A DNA stretch of 21,380 nt, taken from a virus. Positions 15,656-21,348 of this stretch are shown here, one piece after another; the stretch's first letter is position 1; the number at the start of each line of letters is the position of its first letter. The translations under genes were made by a program, and so were the position numbers. Below the pieces are notes generated by a model. The model made no database searches, was not told where the DNA came from, and saw only the letters and a list, made by a program, of their open reading frames with translations. The DNA lies in the IMG/VR virus record IMGVR_UViG_3300031963_001056, positions 1 to 21,380 of that record; one strand, 5' to 3'.

Positions 15656-15683
15656 TGTATCATCGCGGCATCACATTGATACA
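15656..15683. promoter_or_regulatory. Candidate operator TGTATCA-N14-TGATACA
   Basis: A perfect 7-bp inverted repeat: TGTATCA at 15656-15662 and TGATACA at 15677-15683, with arm centres 21 bases (two helical turns) apart. It lies just before the RBS of the ribbon-helix-helix gene at 15694 and its inner part shares the GATAC core found at 15545-15549 and 15560-15564. RHH repressors bind paired short half-sites on one DNA face and commonly control their own genes, so this is a good candidate autoregulatory operator. Confidence 0.55.
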
Positions 15684-15693
15684 AGGAAGGCCG

Positions 15694-15885
15694 ATGGAGA
15701 TCGAGCCCTACAAGCCCTTCATGGTCAGGCTGAAGCCCAGCACCAGGGAGATGCTGGACAAGGCCGCCGAGGATCAGCGCCGCAGTCGGGCCAGCATCAT
15801 CGATGAGCTCATACGCACGCATCTGTCGAGCCGCTACAGCGACGTGCATCAGCGCATTGAGCGGTTGCTGGCTGGCCGGCAATGA
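15694..15885 (+). CDS. Ribbon-helix-helix (Arc/CopG-type) regulator, 63 aa
   Basis: A small DNA-binding protein. The N-terminus holds the beta strand (KPFMVRLKPSTREML, about 6-20) that inserts in the major groove, then helix A (REMLDKAAEDQRR) and, after SRASI, helix B (IIDELIRTHL), the classic Arc/CopG pattern. The C-terminal 20 residues form an extra helix (VHQRIERLLAG) that may aid dimerisation. The ATG at 15694 is chosen because AAGGAAGG ends 3 bases before it; an upstream GTG-type start at 15655 would place the start inside the putative operator. It is the first rightward early gene, divergent from the recombination operon, a normal place for a control protein. The stop overlaps the next ATG (ATGA). 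Confidence 0.85.
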   Translation: MEIEPYKPFMVRLKPSTREMLDKAAEDQRRSRASIIDELIRTHLSSRYSDVHQRIERLLAGRQ

Positions 15886-16184
15886 TCAGGCGAGTGCGCA
15901 ACCTGCAGCCGGGCCAGGTCTTCATCCTGAAGCGTACTGGCGAGCGATACGTCTTCATCCGGCGGTGCCACGAGACGCCTGGCGGCACCCGGTATGTCGT
16001 TCGGAAAATTCGTTATGCGCGAGAGAGCACCCTGCACCATAGCTGCCACGTCGAATGGAAGGGTGACTACGACGCTCACGTCCTGACGCAGTGGTTGGGG
16101 CTCGGATCCGATCCGCGAGCGGTGCGCGAGGTTGAGCTGGTGCTGCTCAGTCAGTGGGCCGAGCGCGAAGGAATCTTTGCGTGA
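15882..16184 (+). CDS. Unknown early phage protein, 100 aa
   Basis: Starts in an ATGA overlap with the regulator stop. The N-terminal half is rich in strands (LQPGQVFILKRTGERYVFIR, then GGTRYVVRKI and ESTLHHSCHVEW), which suggests a small beta-barrel, while the C-terminal 40 residues are helical with a REVELVLLSQWAEREGIF end. No family is recognised and no catalytic motif is visible. The stop overlaps the GTG start of the RusA gene (GTGA), so the two are coupled. Confidence 0.65.
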   Translation: MIRRVRNLQPGQVFILKRTGERYVFIRRCHETPGGTRYVVRKIRYARESTLHHSCHVEWKGDYDAHVLTQWLGLGSDPRAVREVELVLLSQWAEREGIFA

Positions 16185-16606
16185 GCCTGGCGGTCTACTT
16201 CACGGTCGATGGCCCGGCAGTCGGCAAGGGACGGCCGAGGGTCAGTACGATCGCAGGCAGGCCGCGCATGTACACGCCAGCCAAGACGGTGGCCTGGGAA
16301 AAGCTGGTGGCCGAGGCCGCGCACAACGCGATGGGCAATGTGCTGCCCTCGCCTCACCCGTGGTCGGTGCGGATCGTGATCTTCGCGCCGATCCCTGCCA
16401 GCTGGCCTAAACGCCGCCAGGAGGCCGCAAAGCGTGGCGATGAGGTTCCGGGTAAGCCGGATCTCGACAACGTCGCCAAGGCCGTTCTGGACGCCTGCAA
16501 CGGGGTGCTCTACGAGGACGACAAGCAGGTCTGCAGGTTGAGGGTTGAGAAGGCCTACAGCACAGACGTGAGAACGGAGGTTTACGCGCATGAGGTGCTT
16601 AGGTGA
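16181..16606 (+). CDS. rusA: RusA-family Holliday-junction resolvase, 141 aa
   Basis: Cuts four-way junctions made during phage recombination. The N-terminus has VDGPAVGKGRPRVS (9-22), a known RusA feature, and the catalytic region is GKPDLDNVAKAVLDACNGVL (91-110), followed by YEDDKQV (111-117). Asp94, Asp96, Lys100 and Asp113/114 match the metal-binding and active-site pattern of E. coli RusA (DxDN...K...D). GTG at 16181 overlaps the upstream stop (GTGA) and has GAAGGAA about 7 bases upstream; the frame extends 9 codons further left but within the previous gene. It complements the exonuclease/RecT pair in the opposite operon. Confidence 0.9.
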   Translation: MSLAVYFTVDGPAVGKGRPRVSTIAGRPRMYTPAKTVAWEKLVAEAAHNAMGNVLPSPHPWSVRIVIFAPIPASWPKRRQEAAKRGDEVPGKPDLDNVAKAVLDACNGVLYEDDKQVCRLRVEKAYSTDVRTEVYAHEVLR

Positions 16607-16848
16607 GTGATGGGACGAGATTCTGCAGTCATTGCCAGATGCGAAACGGGCTCCTCAACGGTGGCGCCTGGAGGATCAGAAACGGAGGCCTGCACCGGCG
16701 CTGGATCTGTGGATCTTGCGTGTCACGGATGCGGGAGCGTGCACAGCAACGCCAGGGTGATCAACCTGCCGGATGGCCGCTCGGTTGGGAGTCAGAGCGA
16801 AGCGTACCGAGCCTGGTGCGAGGCAAGGTGGGCGATGACGCTTCCTGA
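16603..16848 (+). CDS. Zinc-ribbon protein, 81 aa
   Basis: A GTG at 16603 overlaps the RusA stop (GTGA). The first 45 residues show FCSHC and CGSC pairs about 27 residues apart, with LHRRWICGSC and RMRERAQQR after them, the pattern of small phage zinc-ribbon proteins that often carry K/R-rich tails. After about residue 50 the reading frame continues to 16848, but this part looks like the shadow of the overlapping gene and may be only an extension lost or gained by mutation. The function is unknown; a DNA- or RNA-binding adapter is typical of such proteins. Confidence 0.55.
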   Translation: MSDGTRFCSHCQMRNGLLNGGAWRIRNGGLHRRWICGSCVSRMRERAQQRQGDQPAGWPLGWESERSVPSLVRGKVGDDAS

Positions 16849-16975
16849 CAAGGTCGGCCCCCGGTCAACGAAGATGACCAAGGCCAGATACCTGCTCGAG
16901 GTGCAGAAGCACAGGGGCGAGGTTGCGGCGTACCAGCTGCGGGCACTGATGGTGAAGATGTGGAAGTCGAAGTAG
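16739..16975 (+). CDS. DUF7696-like small protein, 78 aa
   Basis: In the +1 frame relative to the zinc-ribbon gene, a coherent protein begins around 16739 (GTG) with ARVINLPDGRSVGSQSEAYR, CEARWAM, LPD, then ARYLLEVQKHRGEVAAYQLR and a MVKMWKSK end. The LPDGR.V.S.SE.(W/Y)R..CEA...M.LP....R..YL..V...RG..A...L...(M) pattern matches DUF7696 proteins as I recall them, which are of this size. GTG 16757 is an alternative start; the frame is open back to 16607 but that part reads as the shadow of the zinc ribbon. It overlaps the zinc-ribbon frame by about 110 bases. Function unknown. Confidence 0.6.
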   Translation: MHSNARVINLPDGRSVGSQSEAYRAWCEARWAMTLPDKVGPRSTKMTKARYLLEVQKHRGEVAAYQLRALMVKMWKSK

Positions 16976-16980
16976 ATCTG

Positions 16981-17874
16981 ATGCCGGTTGAGGTTGCGGT
17001 GCCGGTCAAGCCGCGGCCGAAGCAGAAGGACGCGGAGGTCAAGCGGCACCCGTGGGTGGTGATTCCGCGGCAGGCGGTGTTCGACCGGAAGATCACTGAC
17101 GGGTCATTCCGCGTGCTGGTCGGGCTCTCATCGTTCTGCAATGCCGCGGGGCTGACGTGGGTTGGGCAGAAGCGCCTGGCGCAGGAGCTCCAGGTCAGCC
17201 GCCAGGTGATCACCACGCATCTGAGGAACTTGCGGGATCTGGGTTACGTCGAGGTCGCGTACCGCGGCTTCAGGGGAAGTCACAACAACACGTTGCGTGT
17301 CGTATTCGATCGGCGCATCACGGCCGACGAAGCCATCGCGGTAGCCAGCACGATTGAAGACTGCCGGCCACCGATCATCAAGGAGAAGGAAGCCAACATG
17401 TCACCGGAAGAACAGAAGGCGAAGATCGAGAAGCTGCTGCGGGGAGTCATCAAACCCGTCGCGGGACAGGCCAGTAAGACACCGTACAAGATGCCTGAAG
17501 GGGGCGAGACAATCGCCGTCAAACGCATTCGGGCGGGGATGAAGAGGAAGCCCATTGAGCAAGTTATACGAGCAAATGAGGAAACGGGCCATTCAGCAAG
17601 CCAGGACTGCGCTAAAGAGTCTAAAGACATAAGAGCAGTCTGTAGGGATAGGTTTAATGAAACGATTGATGATGACAGTGTTAAAGGGCTTGAGATGCTG
17701 ACGACAGCGGCCGAGCTCGACGCGCTGATCGACGAGGTTCAGGCGCGGTACAGGGCCGAGGGGCTCGAGCCTCCGCGGATGGCGAAGACGCTGGATGCGG
17801 TGCTCGACCTGATCGATAGACGCCTTCAGGACGCGCTACAACGGCCCACAGGCGACGATCGGGGCGCAGGATGA
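16981..17874 (+). CDS. HTH_36-type replication-initiator-like protein, 297 aa
   Basis: The N-terminal 110 residues contain a winged-HTH of the type seen in phage replication proteins: IPRQAVFDRKITDGSFRVLV, then GLTWVGQKRLAQELQVSRQV and ITTHLRNLRDLGYVEV, with a recognition helix at about 71-85. The rest is a charged, low-complexity linker and helical C-terminus (LDALIDEVQARYRAEGLEPP, then AKTLDAVLDLIDRRLQDAL). Similar layout occurs in lambda O-type and other origin-binding proteins. Codon use changes in the middle, where bases 17581-17700 fall to about 45% GC (54 of 120) and hold short repeats. A GTG at 16960 is an alternative start. The stop lies in an ATGA with the following weak frame. Confidence 0.7.
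   Translation: MPVEVAVPVKPRPKQKDAEVKRHPWVVIPRQAVFDRKITDGSFRVLVGLSSFCNAAGLTWVGQKRLAQELQVSRQVITTHLRNLRDLGYVEVAYRGFRGSHNNTLRVVFDRRITADEAIAVASTIEDCRPPIIKEKEANMSPEEQKAKIEKLLRGVIKPVAGQASKTPYKMPEGGETIAVKRIRAGMKRKPIEQVIRANEETGHSASQDCAKESKDIRAVCRDRFNETIDDDSVKGLEMLTTAAELDALIDEVQARYRAEGLEPPRMAKTLDAVLDLIDRRLQDALQRPTGDDRGAG
17554..17627 (+). repeat. AT-rich repeats within initiator-like gene (possible origin)
   Basis: Within the low-GC part of the initiator-like gene, ATTGAGCAAG (17554-17563) and ATTCAGCAAG (17591-17600) form a near-direct repeat 37 bases apart, and CTAAAGA occurs at 17612-17618 and 17621-17627. GC content drops to 24 of 60 at 17641-17700, against 42 of 60 at 17701-17760. Lambdoid phages place their origin inside the initiator gene with repeated binding sites next to an AT-rich block, so this may be an origin; the repeats are few and imperfect. 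Confidence 0.35.
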
Positions 17875-17924
17875 CCGGACATAGCCGCCAGCACCGATCG
17901 GAGCGTATAGGCCCGCTATTCGTG

Positions 17925-17963
17925 TTTGTACAGAACGCAGACGAACGATTGGGATTTGTACAG
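17925..17963. repeat. Direct repeat TTTGTACAG x2, 30-bp period
   Basis: The 9-bp unit at 17925-17933 recurs at 17955-17963, about three helical turns apart, and contains the palindrome TGTACA. It stands in the gene-poor region, so it is a candidate binding site for an unknown regulator. Confidence 0.45.
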
Positions 17964-18061
17964 GCAGGGGGTAGGCGACGTGTCCCCAGCGGGCGGGAGC
18001 TCGAGCCTGGTGCGGATCGGGAGCGCCGGCAGGGGTGGTGCCTCGGTCGGCGACGCGGGAC

Positions 18062-18103
18062 GGGCACCCTTGCCCCCTCCCCCTCCACCCGTATCGGTGG
18101 GGG
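18062..18103. repeat. Two tandem hairpins
   Basis: First hairpin: GGGCA (18062-18066), loop CCCT, TGCCC (18071-18075). Second: CCACC (18085-18089), loop CGTATC, GGTGG (18096-18100), extended by a T:G pair and two C:G pairs to 18082-18103. No run of Ts follows on either strand, so a rho-independent terminator is not supported; a protein- or RNA-level structure in the leader of the following operon is an alternative. Confidence 0.45.
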
Positions 18104-18194
18104 CCTCTCCAAAATTTTCCCAGCAATTTCTTTGACGGGTGTTGTCCGGTAGGACGGCACGCGGTGATGTTTTTACAACAGAGGAGTGATGAAG

Positions 18195-18440
18195 ATGGCG
18201 TATGAGTTGCGGGTTGGTCAGGGTCAGTTGTTTCGGGCGCGGAGTAAGAAGACGGACAGGAGCCCGGACATGACTGGGAAGTTGATGTTGCCGAATGGGG
18301 TGTTGGTGTATGTGAGCGGGTGGAGGAAGCAGACGCAGGCTGGGGAGGAGTGGATCAGTCTGCAGCTGGGGAACCCGGTGGATCAGCAGCAGGCGCATCA
18401 GAGTGCGGTGAAGGATACGGACGAGCAGATTCCGTTTTAA
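18195..18440 (+). CDS. Mini single-strand-binding-like protein with acidic IPF tip, 81 aa
   Basis: Small protein with a core (GQLFRARSKKTDRSPDMTGK, then LMLPNGVLVYVSGWRKQTQA and GEEWISLQLGN) reading ..LF......(D/S)..PD.TG...L..G....(V)SGW.K....G..(W)(I)SL.L, a pattern of small OB-like phage proteins and DUF736 relatives. It ends in a short acidic tail, KDTDEQIPF, matching the DDDIPF tip of bacterial SSB that recruits host repair and replication proteins. Start ATG 18195 has GAGGAG 8 bases upstream; ATG 18189 is an alternative. Coding-strand G greatly exceeds C here. It heads the terminase-side operon. Function inferred from the tip and the fold-like pattern. Confidence 0.6.
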   Translation: MAYELRVGQGQLFRARSKKTDRSPDMTGKLMLPNGVLVYVSGWRKQTQAGEEWISLQLGNPVDQQQAHQSAVKDTDEQIPF

Positions 18441-18451
18441 GGAGAGAAGTG

Positions 18452-18652
18452 ATGAAAAAAGAGCCGTTAGTGAATGAGATGAGTATGCGCGACTACTTTG
18501 CCGCCAAGGCAATGCAGGGATTGTTGTCTGCGAACTGGTGCGATCAATGGCGTGCGTCTGGATTGGAGACAATGGAAAAGCAGGGTGACGCAATGCTGGT
18601 TGCTGATGCGTATGCAATAGCAGATGCCATGCTGAAGCATCGATCAAAGTAA
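18452..18652 (+). CDS. Small conserved-looking phage protein, 66 aa
   Basis: ATG at 18452 has GGAGAG about 5 bases upstream, only 11 bases after the previous stop. The sequence MSMRDYFAAKAMQGLLSAN and the C-terminal ADAYAIADAMLKHRSK form a pattern seen in many small prophage and phage proteins (MRDYFA.KAMQ..L... (30) ..AY..ADAML..R). It is helical and soluble, with no known function. Confidence 0.65.
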   Translation: MKKEPLVNEMSMRDYFAAKAMQGLLSANWCDQWRASGLETMEKQGDAMLVADAYAIADAMLKHRSK

Positions 18653-18671
18653 TGGTTGAAGGAGGTAGGTC

Positions 18672-19091
18672 ATGGCTGGGCAGAAGAAGATCAGTGAGAA
18701 GGTGCCTAGCCTGAATGGCTGGGGTGGGGTGAGGAGTGTGCAGCGGAGGTTAGAGCGGTCGGCGACGATTGTGCAGAACCGTGAGGCGGTGGCGTATCAG
18801 TTGTTGGCGATGGCGAACATGAAGATCACGGACATTATGGATTGGGATGATGAGGGCAATGTCCGGGTGAAGGCGGCGAGTCGGATACCGCAGCACGCGC
18901 TGTACGCGATCAAGAACGTGAAGGTGACGAAGAACAAGGATGGAGGGCAGACGTTGGAGCTGGAGCTCTTCGACAAGGTTCAGGTGCTGCGTCTGTTGGC
19001 GAAGGCCAGTGGGTTGTTGGATGCGCCGGAGGATAACGAGAAGCCGAGTGTGATTGACGTGAATGTGGTGGCGCCCAGGGGGGAGACGTGA
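18672..19091 (+). CDS. Probable small terminase subunit, 139 aa
   Basis: Likely recognises phage DNA for packaging. The C-terminal half has MKITDIMDWDDEGNVRVKAA (50-69), SRIPQHALYAIKNVKV (70-85), and a LELELFDKVQVLRLLAKASG (95-114) segment, which match the C-terminal pattern of Terminase_2-type small subunits (D-W/D-x-G-x-V-x-K...LP...AI.......LEL.DK..AL.LL.K..G). The N-terminal 50 residues are basic and helical but show no clear HTH. A strong AAGGAGGT is 6 bases upstream of the ATG. It sits five small genes before the large terminase, as often seen. Its stop overlaps the following GTG (GTGA). Composition is G-rich on the coding strand. Confidence 0.65.
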   Translation: MAGQKKISEKVPSLNGWGGVRSVQRRLERSATIVQNREAVAYQLLAMANMKITDIMDWDDEGNVRVKAASRIPQHALYAIKNVKVTKNKDGGQTLELELFDKVQVLRLLAKASGLLDAPEDNEKPSVIDVNVVAPRGET

Positions 19092-19279
19092 GTGTATGTG
19101 CTGAGTGTGGAAGCTGGAACAGCAAGGTGAAGGAATCGAGAAGGGACACGAGATACGGATGGAAGTGGAGGCTGAGGGATTGTATGGACTGTGGGCATCG
19201 GTGGAGTACATACGAATGCCCGGCAGAGGGGATGACGGTCGACGGGGAAGGAGACCCCGAGGGGAGGCTGGAGCGATGA
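19088..19279 (+). CDS. NrdR-like zinc-ribbon protein, 63 aa
   Basis: A GTG at 19088 overlaps the small-terminase stop (GTGA). The protein has CAECGSWNSKVKESRRDTR (4-22), then WRLRDCMDCGHRWSTYEC (27-44), the layout of the NrdR N-terminal zinc ribbon (CPxCG...VxxSR...R.RxCxxCxxR(F/W)(S/T)TYE), lacking the ATP-cone. Small phage proteins with this ribbon and an acidic tail are common. It could bind DNA or be a regulator, though no target is known. The stop overlaps the next ATG (ATGA). Confidence 0.7.
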   Translation: MSVCAECGSWNSKVKESRRDTRYGWKWRLRDCMDCGHRWSTYECPAEGMTVDGEGDPEGRLER

Positions 19280-19449
19280 AGACCCGGCACTGCGCGGAAT
19301 GCAGACACCTGGACGTGAAGATCAATCAGAAGTCAGTGTGCGCCAGGGGGCACAAGCCGAAGTTCTTTATGGCGAAGACCATGTGGCAGGCCATCAACTG
19401 TGACTACGGATACAAGCGCAAGTGCGCTGATTACGAGGCGAAGAGATGA
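19276..19449 (+). CDS. Cys-rich small protein, 57 aa
   Basis: ATG at 19276 forms an ATGA overlap with the previous gene, and TGA at its end forms another with the next. The sequence has RHCAECRHLDV, SVCARGHKPKFFMAKT and CDYGYKRKCADYE, with five cysteines and a His that could make a zinc site. Similar short proteins with a C-x-x-C-x-H, C-x-x-G-H and RxCxDYE pattern are found in many phages. Function unknown. Confidence 0.65.
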   Translation: MKTRHCAECRHLDVKINQKSVCARGHKPKFFMAKTMWQAINCDYGYKRKCADYEAKR

Positions 19450-19643
19450 TCAGACCGACGATGTTGGAAGTAGAGAATGGCGACGGGATTGCGCCAGACA
19501 TCTCCATTTATCCAGAGTCGCTGATGGATGGGGATCTGTTCTTTAAGATCGACCAGGACGGTGAGAGCATCGTGGTGACGATGGACTGTCTGCGTGAACT
19601 GGTGATGGCAGCTGAACAACTGATGGCAGGAAGGAAACCATGA
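19446..19643 (+). CDS. Unknown small acidic protein, 65 aa
   Basis: Begins in an ATGA overlap with the previous stop. An acidic, strand-rich N-terminus (ISIYPESLMDGDLFFKIDQDGE) is followed by a helix (TMDCLRELVMAAEQLMAGR). No family recognised. Its stop overlaps the next gene (ATGA). Because it lies in a chain of overlapping genes it is likely real. Confidence 0.6.
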   Translation: MIRPTMLEVENGDGIAPDISIYPESLMDGDLFFKIDQDGESIVVTMDCLRELVMAAEQLMAGRKP

Positions 19644-19807
19644 TTGACTACTCTGAAGGATGTACCGAGTTGAAGCGCCTGGCTGATGCGATATGGCACG
19701 CCATGCTGGATCACCGCTACGCAGAGGCCCGTGAGCTCTGCAACGAGGTAGTGGTGATGGCGAGACTCACCAAGGCCCAGATCGCCGTGCAGACGAGGCC
19801 AGAGTGA
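19640..19807 (+). CDS. Unknown small helical protein, 55 aa
   Basis: ATG at 19640 overlaps the upstream stop (ATGA) with GGAAGGAAA just before, and its TGA overlaps the GTG of the large terminase (GTGA). The protein is mostly helical (CTELKRLADAIWHAMLDHRY, then AEARELCNEVVVMARLTKAQ). It is too short for reliable family assignment. The clean overlaps on both sides support it being a gene. Confidence 0.6.
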   Translation: MIDYSEGCTELKRLADAIWHAMLDHRYAEARELCNEVVVMARLTKAQIAVQTRPE

Positions 19808-21348
19808 GAACCAAGCAGGCCTCTGACAAGAGCGTGCCGGTCACGGGGCTGAAGCTCGACTTCAGCGAATCGCCCACCATCTTTGACTTCATCAGCAGCA
19901 AGTCATTCGTGCAGGGCATGATGGGGCCAGTGGGCTCTGGGAAGTCTTACGCCTGCGCTGCCAGGATCTTCATCCAGGCCGTCAAACAGAAGCCCTCCCC
20001 CATCGACAACATCCGCTACACGCGCTGGGCCGTGGTCAGAAACAGCTACCCGATGCTGAAGACCACCACCATCAAGACCTGGCTGGATCTGTTCCCAGAG
20101 TCGACCTTTGGCAATCTGCTCTGGACGCCACCGATCACACATCACATCAGACTGCCCGCCCGCGGTGACGCTGCAGGCATCGACTGTGAGGTCATCTTCC
20201 TGGCGCTCGATCAGCCGAAGGATGTCAGGAAGCTGCTCTCGCTCGAGCTCACAGGCGCATGGGTCAACGAGGCCCGAGAGCTCCCCAAAGCGGTCATAGA
20301 CGGCCTCACGCACCGGGTTGGTAGGTATCCCACGAAGCGTGATGGTGGCGCGTCCTGGCACGGGATCTGGATGGATACGAACCCGATGGATGACGACCAC
20401 TGGTGGCACAACATGGCCGAGAAGGAAAAGCCACAGGGGTGGAAGTTTTGGAAGCAGCCAGGCGGTGTCGTCGAGGTTCCTGCTGATGACCTGCCGGAGA
20501 ACCCCGAGGCGAACGACCACGTCTTTGCTGCAGGCAAGTGGTGGAAGCTCAACCCGAAGGCAGAGAACATCAACAACCTGCCTGCCGGGTACTACGCGCA
20601 GATGCTGCCAGGCAAGAACCTGGACTGGATCCGCTGCTATGCCGCTGGTCAGTACACCTACGTCCAAGAAGGCAGGCCCGTCTGGCCAGAGTACGACGAT
20701 GCCAGCATGTCTGGCGACACCGAGGTCGAGCCTGGCGTACCGATCCAGATCGGCCTGGACTTTGGTCTGACCCCTGCAGCCACCATCGGGCAGCGGTTAC
20801 CCAACGGCCGCTGGCTGATCCACCATGAGATCGTCACCTTCGACATGGGCCTCGAGCGGTTCGGGCTGCAGCTACTGGCAGAGCTCAACCAGCGGTATCC
20901 AAACCACCAGGTCATGCTGTGGGGGGATCCTGCCGGCATGGCCAGGGATGCCATCTACGAGGTCACCAGCTTCGACTTCCTGAAGACACTCGGCCTACGA
21001 GCACAACCCACTGCCAGCAACGACTTCAAGGTACGCAGGGAAGCCGCTGCAGCGCCCATGCAGCGCCTGGTGAACGGTAAGCCAGGGTTGATCGTCAATC
21101 GCTCCTGCAAGCTCCTACGCAAAGCCCTGGGAGGTGGGTATCACTTCAAACGGGTGAGCATCGGCGCTGGCCAGGAACGCTTCAGGGATACGCCTAATAA
21201 GAATGAGCACTCGCACATTGGCGACTCATTCGGCTACCTGATGCTGGGCGGTGGCGAGTACAACCGGATGGTGCGAAAGAGCAACATGGCAGGCGCTCCA
21301 CTGATACAAGCCACTACAGCATCCAGTGACTTTGACGTGTTTGCTTGA
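19804..21348 (+). CDS. terL: Terminase large subunit, 514 aa
   Basis: ATP-driven motor and nuclease that packs DNA into the head. The ATPase part has Walker A GPVGSGKS (41-48), a Walker B-like GAWVNEAREL (151-160) with catalytic Glu156, and a motif III-type WMDTNPMDDDHW (189-200). The nuclease domain has IGLDFGLTPA with Asp319, WGDPAGMA with Asp375 and HIGDSFGYLML with Asp474, the usual three acids. 514 aa is typical. GTG at 19804 forms GTGA with the previous stop; the first ATG-type Met inside (MM at 39-40) would cut off the Walker A upstream strand, so the GTG is preferred. No portal gene follows within the window; only 32 bases remain. Confidence 0.95.
   Translation: MRTKQASDKSVPVTGLKLDFSESPTIFDFISSKSFVQGMMGPVGSGKSYACAARIFIQAVKQKPSPIDNIRYTRWAVVRNSYPMLKTTTIKTWLDLFPESTFGNLLWTPPITHHIRLPARGDAAGIDCEVIFLALDQPKDVRKLLSLELTGAWVNEARELPKAVIDGLTHRVGRYPTKRDGGASWHGIWMDTNPMDDDHWWHNMAEKEKPQGWKFWKQPGGVVEVPADDLPENPEANDHVFAAGKWWKLNPKAENINNLPAGYYAQMLPGKNLDWIRCYAAGQYTYVQEGRPVWPEYDDASMSGDTEVEPGVPIQIGLDFGLTPAATIGQRLPNGRWLIHHEIVTFDMGLERFGLQLLAELNQRYPNHQVMLWGDPAGMARDAIYEVTSFDFLKTLGLRAQPTASNDFKVRREAAAAPMQRLVNGKPGLIVNRSCKLLRKALGGGYHFKRVSIGAGQERFRDTPNKNEHSHIGDSFGYLMLGGGEYNRMVRKSNMAGAPLIQATTASSDFDVFA

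Larger units (their letters stand above)
17875..18194. other. Gene-poor gap with repeats and hairpins
   Basis: A 320-base stretch between the initiator-like gene and the SSB-like gene. A frame at 17871-18152 begins with an ATGA overlap but is Arg/Gly/Pro-rich and lacks family features, so I do not call it a gene. The stretch holds the direct repeat TTTGTACAG (17925-17933 and 17955-17963), the tandem hairpins at 18062-18103 and the GTCC-GGTA-GGAC palindrome at 18143-18154. It may contain a promoter and regulatory region for the following genes, but no good -35/-10 pair was found. Confidence 0.45.

Noticed and set aside
15632-15663. Rightward promoter with TTGCAT or TTGAGG and TATCAT boxes
   Set aside because: Spacings of 20 and 14 bases are outside the normal range, so the rightward start could not be fixed.
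18082-18103. Second hairpin considered as rho-independent terminator
   Set aside because: Stable stem but no T-run follows on either strand.
17871-18152. Plus-strand frame of 93 codons starting at an ATGA overlap with the initiator-like gene
   Set aside because: Arg/Gly-rich with hairpin-derived Pro/Ser runs and no family features; the region looks regulatory. Low but not zero chance of being coding.
18167-18205. 12-codon leader peptide frame in front of the SSB-like gene
   Set aside because: Too short to support, no RBS seen, not distinctive.
17916-18647. Minus-strand frame of 243 codons
   Set aside because: Leu/His/Pro-rich antisense of the SSB-like gene and its upstream gap; typical of shadow reading in G-rich DNA.
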